Shown here in pieces: positions 7,158-15,300 of a stretch of 37,332 nt of DNA. The translations under genes and the position numbers were made by a program. This stretch comes from Deltaproteobacteria bacterium. GTDB taxonomy: Bacteria > Myxococcota_C > UBA6777. The stretch lies in assembly GCA_002731275.1 (NCBI GenBank), contig PCBK01000106.1, forward strand, positions 1 through 37,332. Reading direction: 5' to 3'. How positions within the stretch are numbered: position 1 is the stretch's first letter; each line of letters starts with the position of its first letter. The notes beneath the pieces are model-generated. The model was not told the DNA's origin. It did not search any database and saw nothing but the letters and a program-made list of their open reading frames with translations.

Positions 7158-9086
7158 ATGAAAGAACACGCGATACAAGGCCAACAAAGAGACTGGGCGC
7201 TCCAGGCACTCCAAAAATCACAGCTATTTGGCGCACTTGGCCCCAAAGACTTCGAAGTCGTCCTCTCAGGTGCCAAGTTATTCGAATACGAAGAGGGAGA
7301 GGTCATCGTCAAAGAAGGCGAACAAGCTGACTCCGGGTTTCTTGTCCTACACGGAGAGGGTGTCGTCACACTCGCCCACCACACACTCAACGAACAAATC
7401 GAGGTCAATCGCATCTACCCCTCAGATGTCATCGGAGAGATGGGTCTCCTCCTCGAACAGCCACGTACCGCGACGATCATCGCCGCGACCAAAATCTACT
7501 TGCTCAAATTTGCCGCACCTTCCTTTGATATGATGATCGAACGGATCAATGGCTTTGCGAAACACTTGTCGAAATTACTCGCCAAAAGATTGATCCAAAC
7601 ATCCCGCCAAGTCCCTCTCAAAGAAGTCAACCTCGATGAGATAGGAGGTATCGAACCTTCGGCTCTCCATCAGCTCCCCATCCAATTCATCCAACGTCAC
7701 AGGATCTTGCCCCTACGTATGGATGGAAATGTCTTCCGCGTAGGCTTCGTAGATGACCCTGATGTCGGAGTCCTCAATACGATTAAGCGTATGTTGCCAG
7801 GCGCGGAACTACGTGTGTGTAACTTGAGCTACCAGACCTTCCAGGATGTGTTACGCACACACGGATTTGAAGACGAAGCACCCCAAACACAAAGCCCAAT
7901 GCCCCAAACACATATGCCTGCTCCGTCGGCATCCGTTGTCAGTCTGGAGGCCACCACCGCGACGCCCAAGAAACGAAAACACCGCCGCCTGACGGAGGCA
8001 GAAAAACTCGCACACCTGGGAAAAATCAAACCTCTCCTCCAAAGAATGGTGTCCGAAGGTGCGTCTGACTTGCACCTCTGCGCGAAACAAAAACCACGCT
8101 GGCGGATTGACGGTGACCTCATCGAACTCTCAGACAGCCGCGCGCTCGAAGTCGAAGAAGTCTACGACATGTTGCACCCTCTGATGCCCGAACGTAGTCA
8201 TCTCGAATTTGAAGAGCGACAAGACACAGACTTCTCTTACAGCATCCAAGGCCTCGCACGATACAGGGTCAATATGTACGAAGACGAGAATGGAGTCAGC
8301 GCAGCCCTTCGCTCTGTCCCGCTCGCCATCCCAACAATCGACCAGCTCAAGCTGCCCCCCGGTGTCCCCAAAATGTCCGAAGCCAACCACGGCCTCGTAC
8401 TCGTCACAGGTCCGACAGGTTCAGGGAAATCAACAACACTCGCAGCGCTGATCAACCAACTCAACGAAAAAAGAGCGAAACATATCATTACGCTCGAAGA
8501 TCCCGTCGAATTTGTCCACCCAAGCAAAAAATCTCTCGTCAACCAACGCGAGATTGGTACGCACGCAAGGAGCTTCGCAGACGCACTCAAAGCCGCGATG
8601 AGGGAAGATCCCGACATCATCCTCGTCGGTGAGCTTCGTGACAGAGAATCGATGATGCTCGCACTCGAAACCGCAAACACCGGTCACCTCGTCTTTGGTA
8701 CGCTCCACACAAACACAGCGCTGAGCACCATCGACAGGATTATCGATATGTTCCCTGCAGATCAACACACGCAAATCAGCTCCACACTCAGCGATGTCCT
8801 CGTCGGTATCGTCAGCCAAATTTTGTTGAAGAAGAAAAGCGGTGGAAGGGTCGCTGCATTTGAAGTGTTGTTGGTCAACCAGGCAATATCGAGTTTGATC
8901 AGACAAGGAAAATCCAACCAGATCATCAACGTCATGGGTACAGAGCGCTTTAACCTCCAACTGAACACCCACCTCGAACAACTTGTCAGAAAAGGTCACA
9001 TCACAGGACAAACCGCAATGGACGCGACCTCAGAGCCCGAAGACCTTCGAAAACGCCTCCCCGCGATCGCGCTACGGAACCGCTAA
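7158..9086 (+). CDS. PilT-like pilus ATPase with N-terminal cyclic-nucleotide-binding domain
   Basis: A secretion-type hexameric ATPase of 642 residues, probably driving type IV pilus retraction or another pilus function at the inner membrane. The N-terminal cNMP-binding fold (about 15-145) has a phosphate-cassette-like GEMGLL and PRTAT, with E94 and R103 in the expected places. Residues about 160-236 resemble the T2SSE_N fold of GspE and PilB. A low-complexity linker follows (about 237-280). The PilT core has Walker A GPTGSGKST (418-426), Walker B DPDIILVGE (484-492), the histidine box GHLVFGTLHTN, and SSLIRQGKSNQI near the C-terminus, matching PilT AIRNLIREGK. The ATG at 7158 is preceded by GAAAGG at good spacing; an upstream in-frame TTG at 7131 is less likely. 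No other pilus genes are in the window. Confidence 0.88.
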   Translation: MKEHAIQGQQRDWALQALQKSQLFGALGPKDFEVVLSGAKLFEYEEGEVIVKEGEQADSGFLVLHGEGVVTLAHHTLNEQIEVNRIYPSDVIGEMGLLLEQPRTATIIAATKIYLLKFAAPSFDMMIERINGFAKHLSKLLAKRLIQTSRQVPLKEVNLDEIGGIEPSALHQLPIQFIQRHRILPLRMDGNVFRVGFVDDPDVGVLNTIKRMLPGAELRVCNLSYQTFQDVLRTHGFEDEAPQTQSPMPQTHMPAPSASVVSLEATTATPKKRKHRRLTEAEKLAHLGKIKPLLQRMVSEGASDLHLCAKQKPRWRIDGDLIELSDSRALEVEEVYDMLHPLMPERSHLEFEERQDTDFSYSIQGLARYRVNMYEDENGVSAALRSVPLAIPTIDQLKLPPGVPKMSEANHGLVLVTGPTGSGKSTTLAALINQLNEKRAKHIITLEDPVEFVHPSKKSLVNQREIGTHARSFADALKAAMREDPDIILVGELRDRESMMLALETANTGHLVFGTLHTNTALSTIDRIIDMFPADQHTQISSTLSDVLVGIVSQILLKKKSGGRVAAFEVLLVNQAISSLIRQGKSNQIINVMGTERFNLQLNTHLEQLVRKGHITGQTAMDATSEPEDLRKRLPAIALRNR

Positions 9087-9099
9087 GAGTCCCACTATT

Positions 9100-11403
9100 T
9101 TACCGAAATCCCCGAAAGTTACGATATGCAGATTTGAGATGGGTTCGGCATATCTGACGTCTTCGAACCCGCTTGCCAAGTCCCTTGCGATAGATGTTCC
9201 GCGCTCGCCTAGAGAGTTGTCGTGCACGCCGTGTGTACCGACGACGCAAAAAGGGAGCCCTCACCATATCGGCAGCCGCACGAAAGGCTTCAGCGAGATG
9301 CACCCTCGCTTCACCATCGTAGTAGAAGCTGCAAAGGTAGTACTGTGTGTTGGGCTCAACCCGTAGGCGCCTGATCATCCTCTGGTAACGTGAATGATAG
9401 TACACAGCCTTTTTAATGGACTTTTTAATCTCACCATCATGTCGACCATACGCACCGAGTCGCATAAAATAGGCTCTGTAAGGGATCACAAGGTGATAAG
9501 CAGCAAATGCCCTATATCGCTTAAACCGAATGAGTTTTTTAGGAGGCAATTTGCGCAGCAATGGATTCTTACTCATGCGAAAGAGTTGCAACGAGAAGCG
9601 TTTCTTTCCTTGCCTAGAGCGATTGCGAACGGCCCTCGCGAGCTTCTTCCCTACGAGCATAAACTCCTTGTAAGCAGTCTCTACTGAATCGGATTGTTTA
9701 CGTTTGATCGGTGGTGGGCGTGTTGGCATTCGATCACGTGGTGGAGGTCTCATCGGCATATCATCGCGACGAGGTGGAACTTTGATCGCAACGGCGCGGA
9801 TAGGAGGTGCGACCCTTCTGACCACAGCCATGCGACGACGAACAGAGGGCGCCTTGCGGCGACGAACGAGCACCATTCTACGACGAACAACTCGCCTTCT
9901 TCGTACAATCCGACGCTTCACGACTCGCCTCCGTGGACGAATACGTCTACGTACAGGAGCAGGTTCGGGCTCTGGCATCACTGCGGCATCAGCGACCTGA
10001 ACAGGCTTTTCTTTAGGTGCGGGTTCTTGCTTGCGCGGAGGTGGCTCACGTCGCTCCACCTCAGGACGTTGTGCTGGCACAGTCGAGCCGTCTCCAGCTC
10101 CAAACCCAGTCATCCGAAATCCATCGGTGAACACATACCCACCACCTACGAGGAGCAACAGAAGGAGAACGAAAGCACCGAGGAACATAGGTTTCTTAGA
10201 GGGCTTCTTCTGGACAATTGGAATCTCGCGTAGCTCCTCGATCAACCCAGAGAGCTTGCCTGGATCAGACAGTAACTCTTCTCCACCGGAGAACGTTTGT
10301 GTTTGCGCAGATTGGGGTGTAGACGCAGAGAGCTGCAACAAACCAGGGTTGGAAGGAGGAGCAGCAGATTCTGCAGGCGTGGAGACAGGGACACCAGAGA
10401 CAGGTGTGCCGAGCGCACGCGACCACAGCTTGGAGTCCGCAGAGATGATCGATGAGTCCCAAAAAGGCGCGAGCGCAGCACGAAATTCATCCATCGACGC
10501 GTATCGCTTGGTTGGAGACTTCTCCAGCGACTTCATGATGGCGTCCTCGACACCCTGTGGGATCTCTGGATGGAATCTTCGCAAAGAAGGAGGCTCGTGT
10601 TGGATGTGGGAATGCAAAATAGACATAAAGGAGTGCGAGCTGCCTGTCGCCTCCTCTGGAGCCGTAAAGGGCGGCGTCCCATGAAGCAATTCGTATAAGA
10701 TGATCCCAGAGGCGTAGATGTCCGTCTCAGGTCCGATATCTTTCCCCATACACTGCTCTGGAGACATGTAGGCTGGCGTCCCGATCATTCCCTGCGTGAG
10801 ATTGGGCTGACTGTTATCACCGAGAGGCTTGGCGATTCCAAAGTCGAGCACCTTCACGAAGTCGGGGTGCTCGTGTCGATGAATCAAGACGATGTTGTCG
10901 GGCTTGAGGTCCCGGTGAATGATGTCCGCGCGGTGTGCTTCTCCGATGGCTTTGCACATCTGGGCAAAAATGTACAACACACGCTGCAAAGGCAGGCGTT
11001 CATGTCGAAGCAACTCGTGACTTAATGGTTCGCCGCGCAAAAACTCCATCACGTAGTAAAAGCCGAGGACATCGTCCTCACCAAAGTCGTCGTAGATGCG
11101 TACAATGTGTTCGTTTCTTTGCGATAAAGAGGAGGTGATCCTGACCTCTCGAAAAAACCTTGTCCTCATCCCCGGAAGATTCATCACTTCAGGCTTCATC
11201 ACCTTGATGACACGATCTTTCTCTTCTTCGAGAAGGATATGCTCGGCCCGGTATACAGTACCAAATCCGCCTTCAGCGATCGCTTGTGTCAGCTTGTATT
11301 TATTTGCGATGACAGCAAGCGGAAAACGACAAGATGGGCAATAACGATGACCCTCTTGGTTTTCATATTGGCATTGTGGACAGGCAAATGACGAAGCGTC
11401 CAT
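9100..11403 (-). CDS. Transmembrane Ser/Thr kinase with zinc ribbon and Arg-rich extracytoplasmic half
   Basis: A 767-residue kinase. The N-terminal zinc ribbon has C8, C11, C22 and C25. The kinase domain (about 36-312) carries AEGGFGTVY, K67, HRDLKPDN (163-170), DFG (187-189) and MSPEQ. A Ser/Thr/Pro-rich linker leads to a single transmembrane helix (about 406-425). Beyond it, residues 445-570 are Pro/Arg-rich with dense RRR clusters (484-545), and the last 200 residues are helical, also very basic and rich in Arg, Lys and Tyr. I do not recognise that region; binding of a polyanion such as LPS, DNA or an acidic polysaccharide is only a guess. The ATG at 11403 has GGTGA upstream and puts the zinc ribbon at the N-terminus; an in-frame start at 11505 would add 34 unlikely residues. 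It is convergent with the PilT-like gene, with a 13-base gap. Confidence 0.9.
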   Translation of the reverse strand: MDASSFACPQCQYENQEGHRYCPSCRFPLAVIANKYKLTQAIAEGGFGTVYRAEHILLEEEKDRVIKVMKPEVMNLPGMRTRFFREVRITSSLSQRNEHIVRIYDDFGEDDVLGFYYVMEFLRGEPLSHELLRHERLPLQRVLYIFAQMCKAIGEAHRADIIHRDLKPDNIVLIHRHEHPDFVKVLDFGIAKPLGDNSQPNLTQGMIGTPAYMSPEQCMGKDIGPETDIYASGIILYELLHGTPPFTAPEEATGSSHSFMSILHSHIQHEPPSLRRFHPEIPQGVEDAIMKSLEKSPTKRYASMDEFRAALAPFWDSSIISADSKLWSRALGTPVSGVPVSTPAESAAPPSNPGLLQLSASTPQSAQTQTFSGGEELLSDPGKLSGLIEELREIPIVQKKPSKKPMFLGAFVLLLLLLVGGGYVFTDGFRMTGFGAGDGSTVPAQRPEVERREPPPRKQEPAPKEKPVQVADAAVMPEPEPAPVRRRIRPRRRVVKRRIVRRRRVVRRRMVLVRRRKAPSVRRRMAVVRRVAPPIRAVAIKVPPRRDDMPMRPPPRDRMPTRPPPIKRKQSDSVETAYKEFMLVGKKLARAVRNRSRQGKKRFSLQLFRMSKNPLLRKLPPKKLIRFKRYRAFAAYHLVIPYRAYFMRLGAYGRHDGEIKKSIKKAVYYHSRYQRMIRRLRVEPNTQYYLCSFYYDGEARVHLAEAFRAAADMVRAPFLRRRYTRRARQLSRRARNIYRKGLGKRVRRRQICRTHLKSAYRNFRGFR

Positions 11404-11545
11404 TTCGTTCACCCATGGGTTCAAGTCAAAAAAAGAAAAGCGCGCATCTATACGACGGTTGAGGATTGCGTTTGGCTTACCACAAATCCACGCAAGAGAC
11501 AACATTCCAGCACGCCAAATTCTTCCCTGTCCCCATCAAACGGAC

Positions 11546-12502
11546 TCAGAACTCGAAGTAGTGCTGTGTGCTGATGTAACGCTCGCCTGTGTCCGGCAAG
11601 ATCGTAACAACACGTTGTGTTGGAGAGAGCGTTTTGGCAACGTCCAACGCGACACACACCGCAGCCCCAGAAGACAAACCCGCGAGGATACCTTCTTCGC
11701 TGGACAAACGCTTCATGCAAGCAAACGCCGCTTTGTCTGAAACGCAGTACACCCTGTCGACGATCTCTCTGTTGAGCACTTTTGGTACAAAACCTGCCCC
11801 AATCCCTTGAATTTTATGTAAACCTGAGATCCCACGAGAGAGCACTGGGGAACCCTCTGGCTCCACAGCGATGATCTCAACAGATGGACATGCCTGCTTG
11901 AGCACTTCTCCAACGCCAGTAATAGTCCCTCCTGTCCCAACCCCCGCAACAAACGCATCGATTTTCCCACCTGTCGCACGCAAAATCTCCCGCGCTGTCG
12001 TCTCCCGGTGTGCTTGAGGATTCCACTCGTTCTCAAACTGCCTTGGAATAAATGCGTTTTTATGCTTCTTGGCGATTTTCTCAGCCCGCTTTACCGCGCC
12101 CTCGATATCCTCTTTCGCCGGTGTCAAGACGACCTCTGCACCAAATCGTTTGAGCAAATAAATCCTCTCCAAGCTCATCGAGTCAGGCAACACAATGATA
12201 CAGCGATACCCCCTCGAAGCACACATCATCGCGAGCCCAATTCCCGTATTCCCCGAAGAAGGCTCAACGATCACAGTCTCGTGATTGATCAATCCGGCTT
12301 TCTCTCCCTGCTCGATCAAGTTGAGCGCGACCCTGTCCTTGATGGAGCCTGACGGACTCAAAAATTCGATCTTCACAAGGACTTCAGCACCTCCCTCTTC
12401 AGGCATACGATGCAATCGGACCAATGGCGTCTGCCCGATCAAAGAGGTGACATTATCTGCGATGTTCTCGCCAGCTTTTCCAAGAACCTTCTTCTCGTTC
12501 AC
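11546..12502 (-). CDS. cysK: Cysteine synthase (O-acetylserine sulfhydrylase)
   Basis: A PLP enzyme that makes cysteine from O-acetylserine and sulfide, 318 residues, usual for the family. It shows the PLP lysine K55 in SGSIKDR, the substrate loop SSGNTG (82-87), the phosphate-binding GVGTGGTITG, and the C-terminal SSGAA segment. The closely related CysM or a cystathionine beta-synthase-like enzyme cannot be excluded. Translation starts at GTG (12502), one base after the TAA of the upstream permease gene, with GGAG inside the end of that gene. This implies translational coupling of sulfate uptake and cysteine synthesis. Confidence 0.9.
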   Translation of the reverse strand: MNEKKVLGKAGENIADNVTSLIGQTPLVRLHRMPEEGGAEVLVKIEFLSPSGSIKDRVALNLIEQGEKAGLINHETVIVEPSSGNTGIGLAMMCASRGYRCIIVLPDSMSLERIYLLKRFGAEVVLTPAKEDIEGAVKRAEKIAKKHKNAFIPRQFENEWNPQAHRETTAREILRATGGKIDAFVAGVGTGGTITGVGEVLKQACPSVEIIAVEPEGSPVLSRGISGLHKIQGIGAGFVPKVLNREIVDRVYCVSDKAAFACMKRLSSEEGILAGLSSGAAVCVALDVAKTLSPTQRVVTILPDTGERYISTQHYFEF

Positions 12503-12503
12503 T

Positions 12504-13481
12504 TTACGCTCCCAATCCCCACATTAACAACACTGTCATCCCACATGCTATCAACGGATTCACAAACCACAACAACACAACCCTCCGTATCACAGGATTG
12601 CTCAAAACAACTCGCATATCATCCTTTGCAAACGCCACAGCCAACACACACGCAAAACTCAATTGTACACTGGACTGTGGAATTCCCAACAGAGACGCGA
12701 TCAACAACAGCGAACCAAAAACACACTTGATCAAAGACGCCGTAAACGGCCCCAAAGGCACAATCTCTTTGCCCACTGACTGAATCGGTGCCCGAAAGAC
12801 AAACGCTCCAAGCCCAAAAACAGGCGCCGCCAAACATAACCCCCACCCTACATCGACAAGACCTGTCGCAGCAATCGGTCCGACAACATTTGCGACGTTG
12901 TTCGACCCAATCGCGACCGCAACACAACACGAACTGAACAGCACGAACTTCTGGATTGATGACTCATGTCGAAGCAAAAACTCATGACGACGAAAGGAGT
13001 TGGCCTGGAGAGGATACAGATATCGAACGACCATTGAGGTCAACACAAATCCCACGATAGGCAGGAGCACCCAAGCAGGCAATAGTTTGTACAACAAGGT
13101 CTCAGTATGTAGATTCCCCTTCATACACCCTACTGTTGAGATGGAGGCGACAGTCACCCAAGAAGTAGACTCCGGCAGCTTCAACAAGTTGGCCAGAAAC
13201 ATACACGATGTCGTGGAGATCATCACCACAAGGACGACCTTTGTCGTCAGAATGCTTGGTGGGACCAACGCTCCGCCCAGTGTTTTCGCGACAGAAGCAC
13301 CGAACAACATTGCCCCCAAACCCGCAAAGACAAAGAAGCAAATGGCTGCCCACTTCCAGGTGATGAGACGCGCACCGAGCGCCGCTGAAAAAGATGGAAC
13401 GATACCACTTCCGCCCATATTCAGCGCAAAGAAGCCGCCGATCAACACCAACAACAAAGCCATAAAGTTCCATTCCATCAT
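12504..13481 (-). CDS. cysP: CysP-like sulfate permease (PiT family)
   Basis: A polytopic inner-membrane transporter of 325 residues with about eight to ten hydrophobic helices and the internal duplication of the inorganic phosphate transporter (PiT) family: ALNMGGSGIVPSF in the first half (19-31) and GSNNVANVVGP in the second. The first repeat has NxGxSG rather than the GANDVANA of phosphate permeases, as expected for CysP-type sulfate permeases. The coupling to cysK supports sulfate or thiosulfate as substrate. Phosphate transport remains the alternative. The ATG at 13481 lacks a strong ribosome-binding site. A promoter candidate with an adjoining palindrome lies about 75-115 bases upstream. 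Confidence 0.75.
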   Translation of the reverse strand: MMEWNFMALLLVLIGGFFALNMGGSGIVPSFSAALGARLITWKWAAICFFVFAGLGAMLFGASVAKTLGGALVPPSILTTKVVLVVMISTTSCMFLANLLKLPESTSWVTVASISTVGCMKGNLHTETLLYKLLPAWVLLPIVGFVLTSMVVRYLYPLQANSFRRHEFLLRHESSIQKFVLFSSCCVAVAIGSNNVANVVGPIAATGLVDVGWGLCLAAPVFGLGAFVFRAPIQSVGKEIVPLGPFTASLIKCVFGSLLLIASLLGIPQSSVQLSFACVLAVAFAKDDMRVVLSNPVIRRVVLLWFVNPLIACGMTVLLMWGLGA

Positions 13482-13556
13482 GATAAATGTGCATCAAAAA
13501 CACAAAGACACATCACAAAAACTCAGTGGACACAAAAGGAGTATGTGAACGCGCAA

Positions 13557-13597
13557 GCATTAGAGCAAGAGGGCTTGAATGTCAAACGACATGTCGT
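13557..13597 (-). promoter_or_regulatory. Candidate cysP-cysK promoter with abutting palindromic operator
   Basis: On the minus strand a perfect TTGACA (13580-13585), a 17-base spacer and TAATGC (13557-13562, weak -10). Directly upstream of the -35 and touching it is a perfect 12-base palindrome, ACGACATGTCGT (13586-13597). An activator site next to a -35 with a weak -10 is a common arrangement. The regulator is not known. Confidence 0.45.
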
Positions 13598-13633
13598 CCA
13601 TAGAAGAGCAATCAAGGCGTATACGTGGGAAGT

Positions 13634-14329
13634 TCAGCGAGAAGAGAGTTGTCGCCAAAAATGGGTGGGGAGTTGGGTGTAATTTTGGACAGCGTCATCA
13701 GCGAAAGGCAAACAGATGTCCATATCCATACAAGTTTCAGTGATCAGCACGCTCTTCATGCCTGCGGCTTTTGCTGCGGTCAACCCTGCGATACTGTCTT
13801 CAAACACCAGGCACTTTCCAGGAGCGACCCCCAAAATCTCGGCGCACTTCAAAAACCCCTCAGGTTCGGGTTTGGGTTGTGTGACTTGATCACCTCCAAC
13901 TCTCGCGCCTTCAGGTACCCAATCTTGCACACCAATACCTTGGAGCAACAGATCGATCAGGTAGCGAGGAGAGCTTGAGACGACACCAACAGAGAACAGC
14001 TTACTCGCCTCTTCGACTGCCTGTGGGGCCCCTGGTATCGCAACAGGAGCGTCTCGCACGAGCTCGTCCCACTTGGCGATCAGCTTCTCTTCGAGGTCGT
14101 CGATGCCTTTGGAGGGAGGGTACTTCTCTTCGAGACTGAGGACGATGGAAGCCCAACTTTGGCCCGAAGTCAAACGTGTTGGCAAAGAGGCATCAGGGAT
14201 GTTGTACTGCCCGAGTAGTTGCTCAATCGCCTGCCCTGTCTGAGGCTCGGAGTCGACAAGCGTTCCATCCATATCAAACAATAATGCCTCGAATTGATGA
14301 CCATTTTCGAGCAATTGGAGAGTCTTCAC
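13634..14329 (-). CDS. HAD-superfamily phosphatase or phosphoglucomutase-like hydrolase
   Basis: A 231-residue HAD-family enzyme of the beta-phosphoglucomutase and phosphoglycolate phosphatase type. Motif I is DMDGT (19-23) with nucleophile D19 and acid/base D21. Motif II is VVSSSP (116-121), motif III lysine K153 is in QPKPEP, and motif IV is FEDS (176-179). A helical cap inserted after motif I (about 30-95) is typical. Substrate cannot be told from sequence. The start is GTG at 14329 with GAGGTG five bases upstream. It stands alone on the minus strand, ahead of the cysP promoter region. Confidence 0.85.
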   Translation of the reverse strand: MKTLQLLENGHQFEALLFDMDGTLVDSEPQTGQAIEQLLGQYNIPDASLPTRLTSGQSWASIVLSLEEKYPPSKGIDDLEEKLIAKWDELVRDAPVAIPGAPQAVEEASKLFSVGVVSSSPRYLIDLLLQGIGVQDWVPEGARVGGDQVTQPKPEPEGFLKCAEILGVAPGKCLVFEDSIAGLTAAKAAGMKSVLITETCMDMDICLPFADDAVQNYTQLPTHFWRQLSSR

Positions 14330-14553
14330 GATTCACCTCGTGGTTGAGGGTGGAATAAACATCTGCGTTCTCCATCAACACTCCACCGACTCGGAGTTGT
14401 TTTCTGGAGCAGCCTTGCGAGCTATCTTTCGCACAACATAAACATCATTGATACAATCTTGCAATATTCCGCAAAATATGATTAGCCATAGTGTCCCAAA
14501 CATCGCTAGGATGTCAGGGCTTAGCCTATATATTGATTGGAGATTCAAGGCGA

Positions 14554-15300
14554 ATGACGAACACTGAAACAACACAAGCTCAATTTTCGACGACACAAAA
14601 AGCGCTCGCATGGGGTGTTCACTTTTATACATCGACAGGTATTGTCTGGGGTATTCTCGCGACCATGGCGATCACAAAGGGCCAATACAAGTGGGCTTAC
14701 TTGTGGTTTACCCTCGCTGTGATCGTTGACTCCTCGGACGGAACACTCGCGCGCAAGTTCCGCGTCAAAGAGGTCGTCCCGACTGTCAATGGCGGCACAC
14801 TCGATGATATCGCTGACTATTTGAACTACACCTTCTTGCCACTCTTTTTGGTCTGGCACGCAGGTTGGCTACCAGAACCCGGTTGGCTTTGGGTCAGCTT
14901 CCCACTGATCGCGAGCATCTTTGGCTTCGCACACACAGGCGCAAAAGAGTCTGATGCAGGCTTCTTTCGCGGTTTTCCATCGTATTGGAACTTCTTCGCC
15001 ATTTACACGGACATCTGCTTTCGCACAGGTGGAAAATGGACCGTCTTGGGGATCATGTTGTTCTTGAGTGTGCTCAACGTCGCGCCTTTACGCTTCGTCT
15101 ACCCAAGCCGCGCCAAATACTGGAAAGGTTTCTTTATTTGGGGCGCCATCGCCTGGACTGTCTACTTTTTGTACCTGCTACAATACTACCCCAACGTTCC
15201 AGTCCTTCAGGCCTGGATTTCCATCACCTACCCCGTCCTCTACCTCATTCTCTCCGTTTACCTCGACTTTTACGACCGAAAGAAAAACAAAGCGGCCTGA
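14554..15300 (+). CDS. pcs: Phosphatidylcholine synthase-like CDP-alcohol phosphatidyltransferase
   Basis: An inner-membrane enzyme of 248 residues with about seven or eight hydrophobic helices. The CDP-alcohol phosphotransferase signature is present: D62, G63, A66 and R67 in SSDGTLARKF, then G80, D84 and D88 in GGTLDDIADYLNYTF. Both the spacing and the DYLNYTFLP extension resemble Pcs of rhizobia and Legionella, which condenses choline with CDP-diacylglycerol to give phosphatidylcholine. Another CDP-alcohol transferase is possible. The ATG at 14554 is preceded by GGAG and AAGG; an upstream GTG at 14491 is unlikely. Its TGA directly abuts the stop of the convergent LRR-TPR gene. Confidence 0.75.
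   Translation: MTNTETTQAQFSTTQKALAWGVHFYTSTGIVWGILATMAITKGQYKWAYLWFTLAVIVDSSDGTLARKFRVKEVVPTVNGGTLDDIADYLNYTFLPLFLVWHAGWLPEPGWLWVSFPLIASIFGFAHTGAKESDAGFFRGFPSYWNFFAIYTDICFRTGGKWTVLGIMLFLSVLNVAPLRFVYPSRAKYWKGFFIWGAIAWTVYFLYLLQYYPNVPVLQAWISITYPVLYLILSVYLDFYDRKKNKAA

Noticed and set aside
9694-10684. Plus-strand frames of 98-217 codons rich in Arg, Ser and Thr opposite the basic part of the third kinase
   Set aside because: Complement of the Arg-rich kinase coding sequence; the kinase frame is continuous with clear domains.
13102-13548. Overlapping frames on both strands at the start of cysP
   Set aside because: The minus-strand permease has membrane helices and both PiT family motifs; the other frames show nothing.
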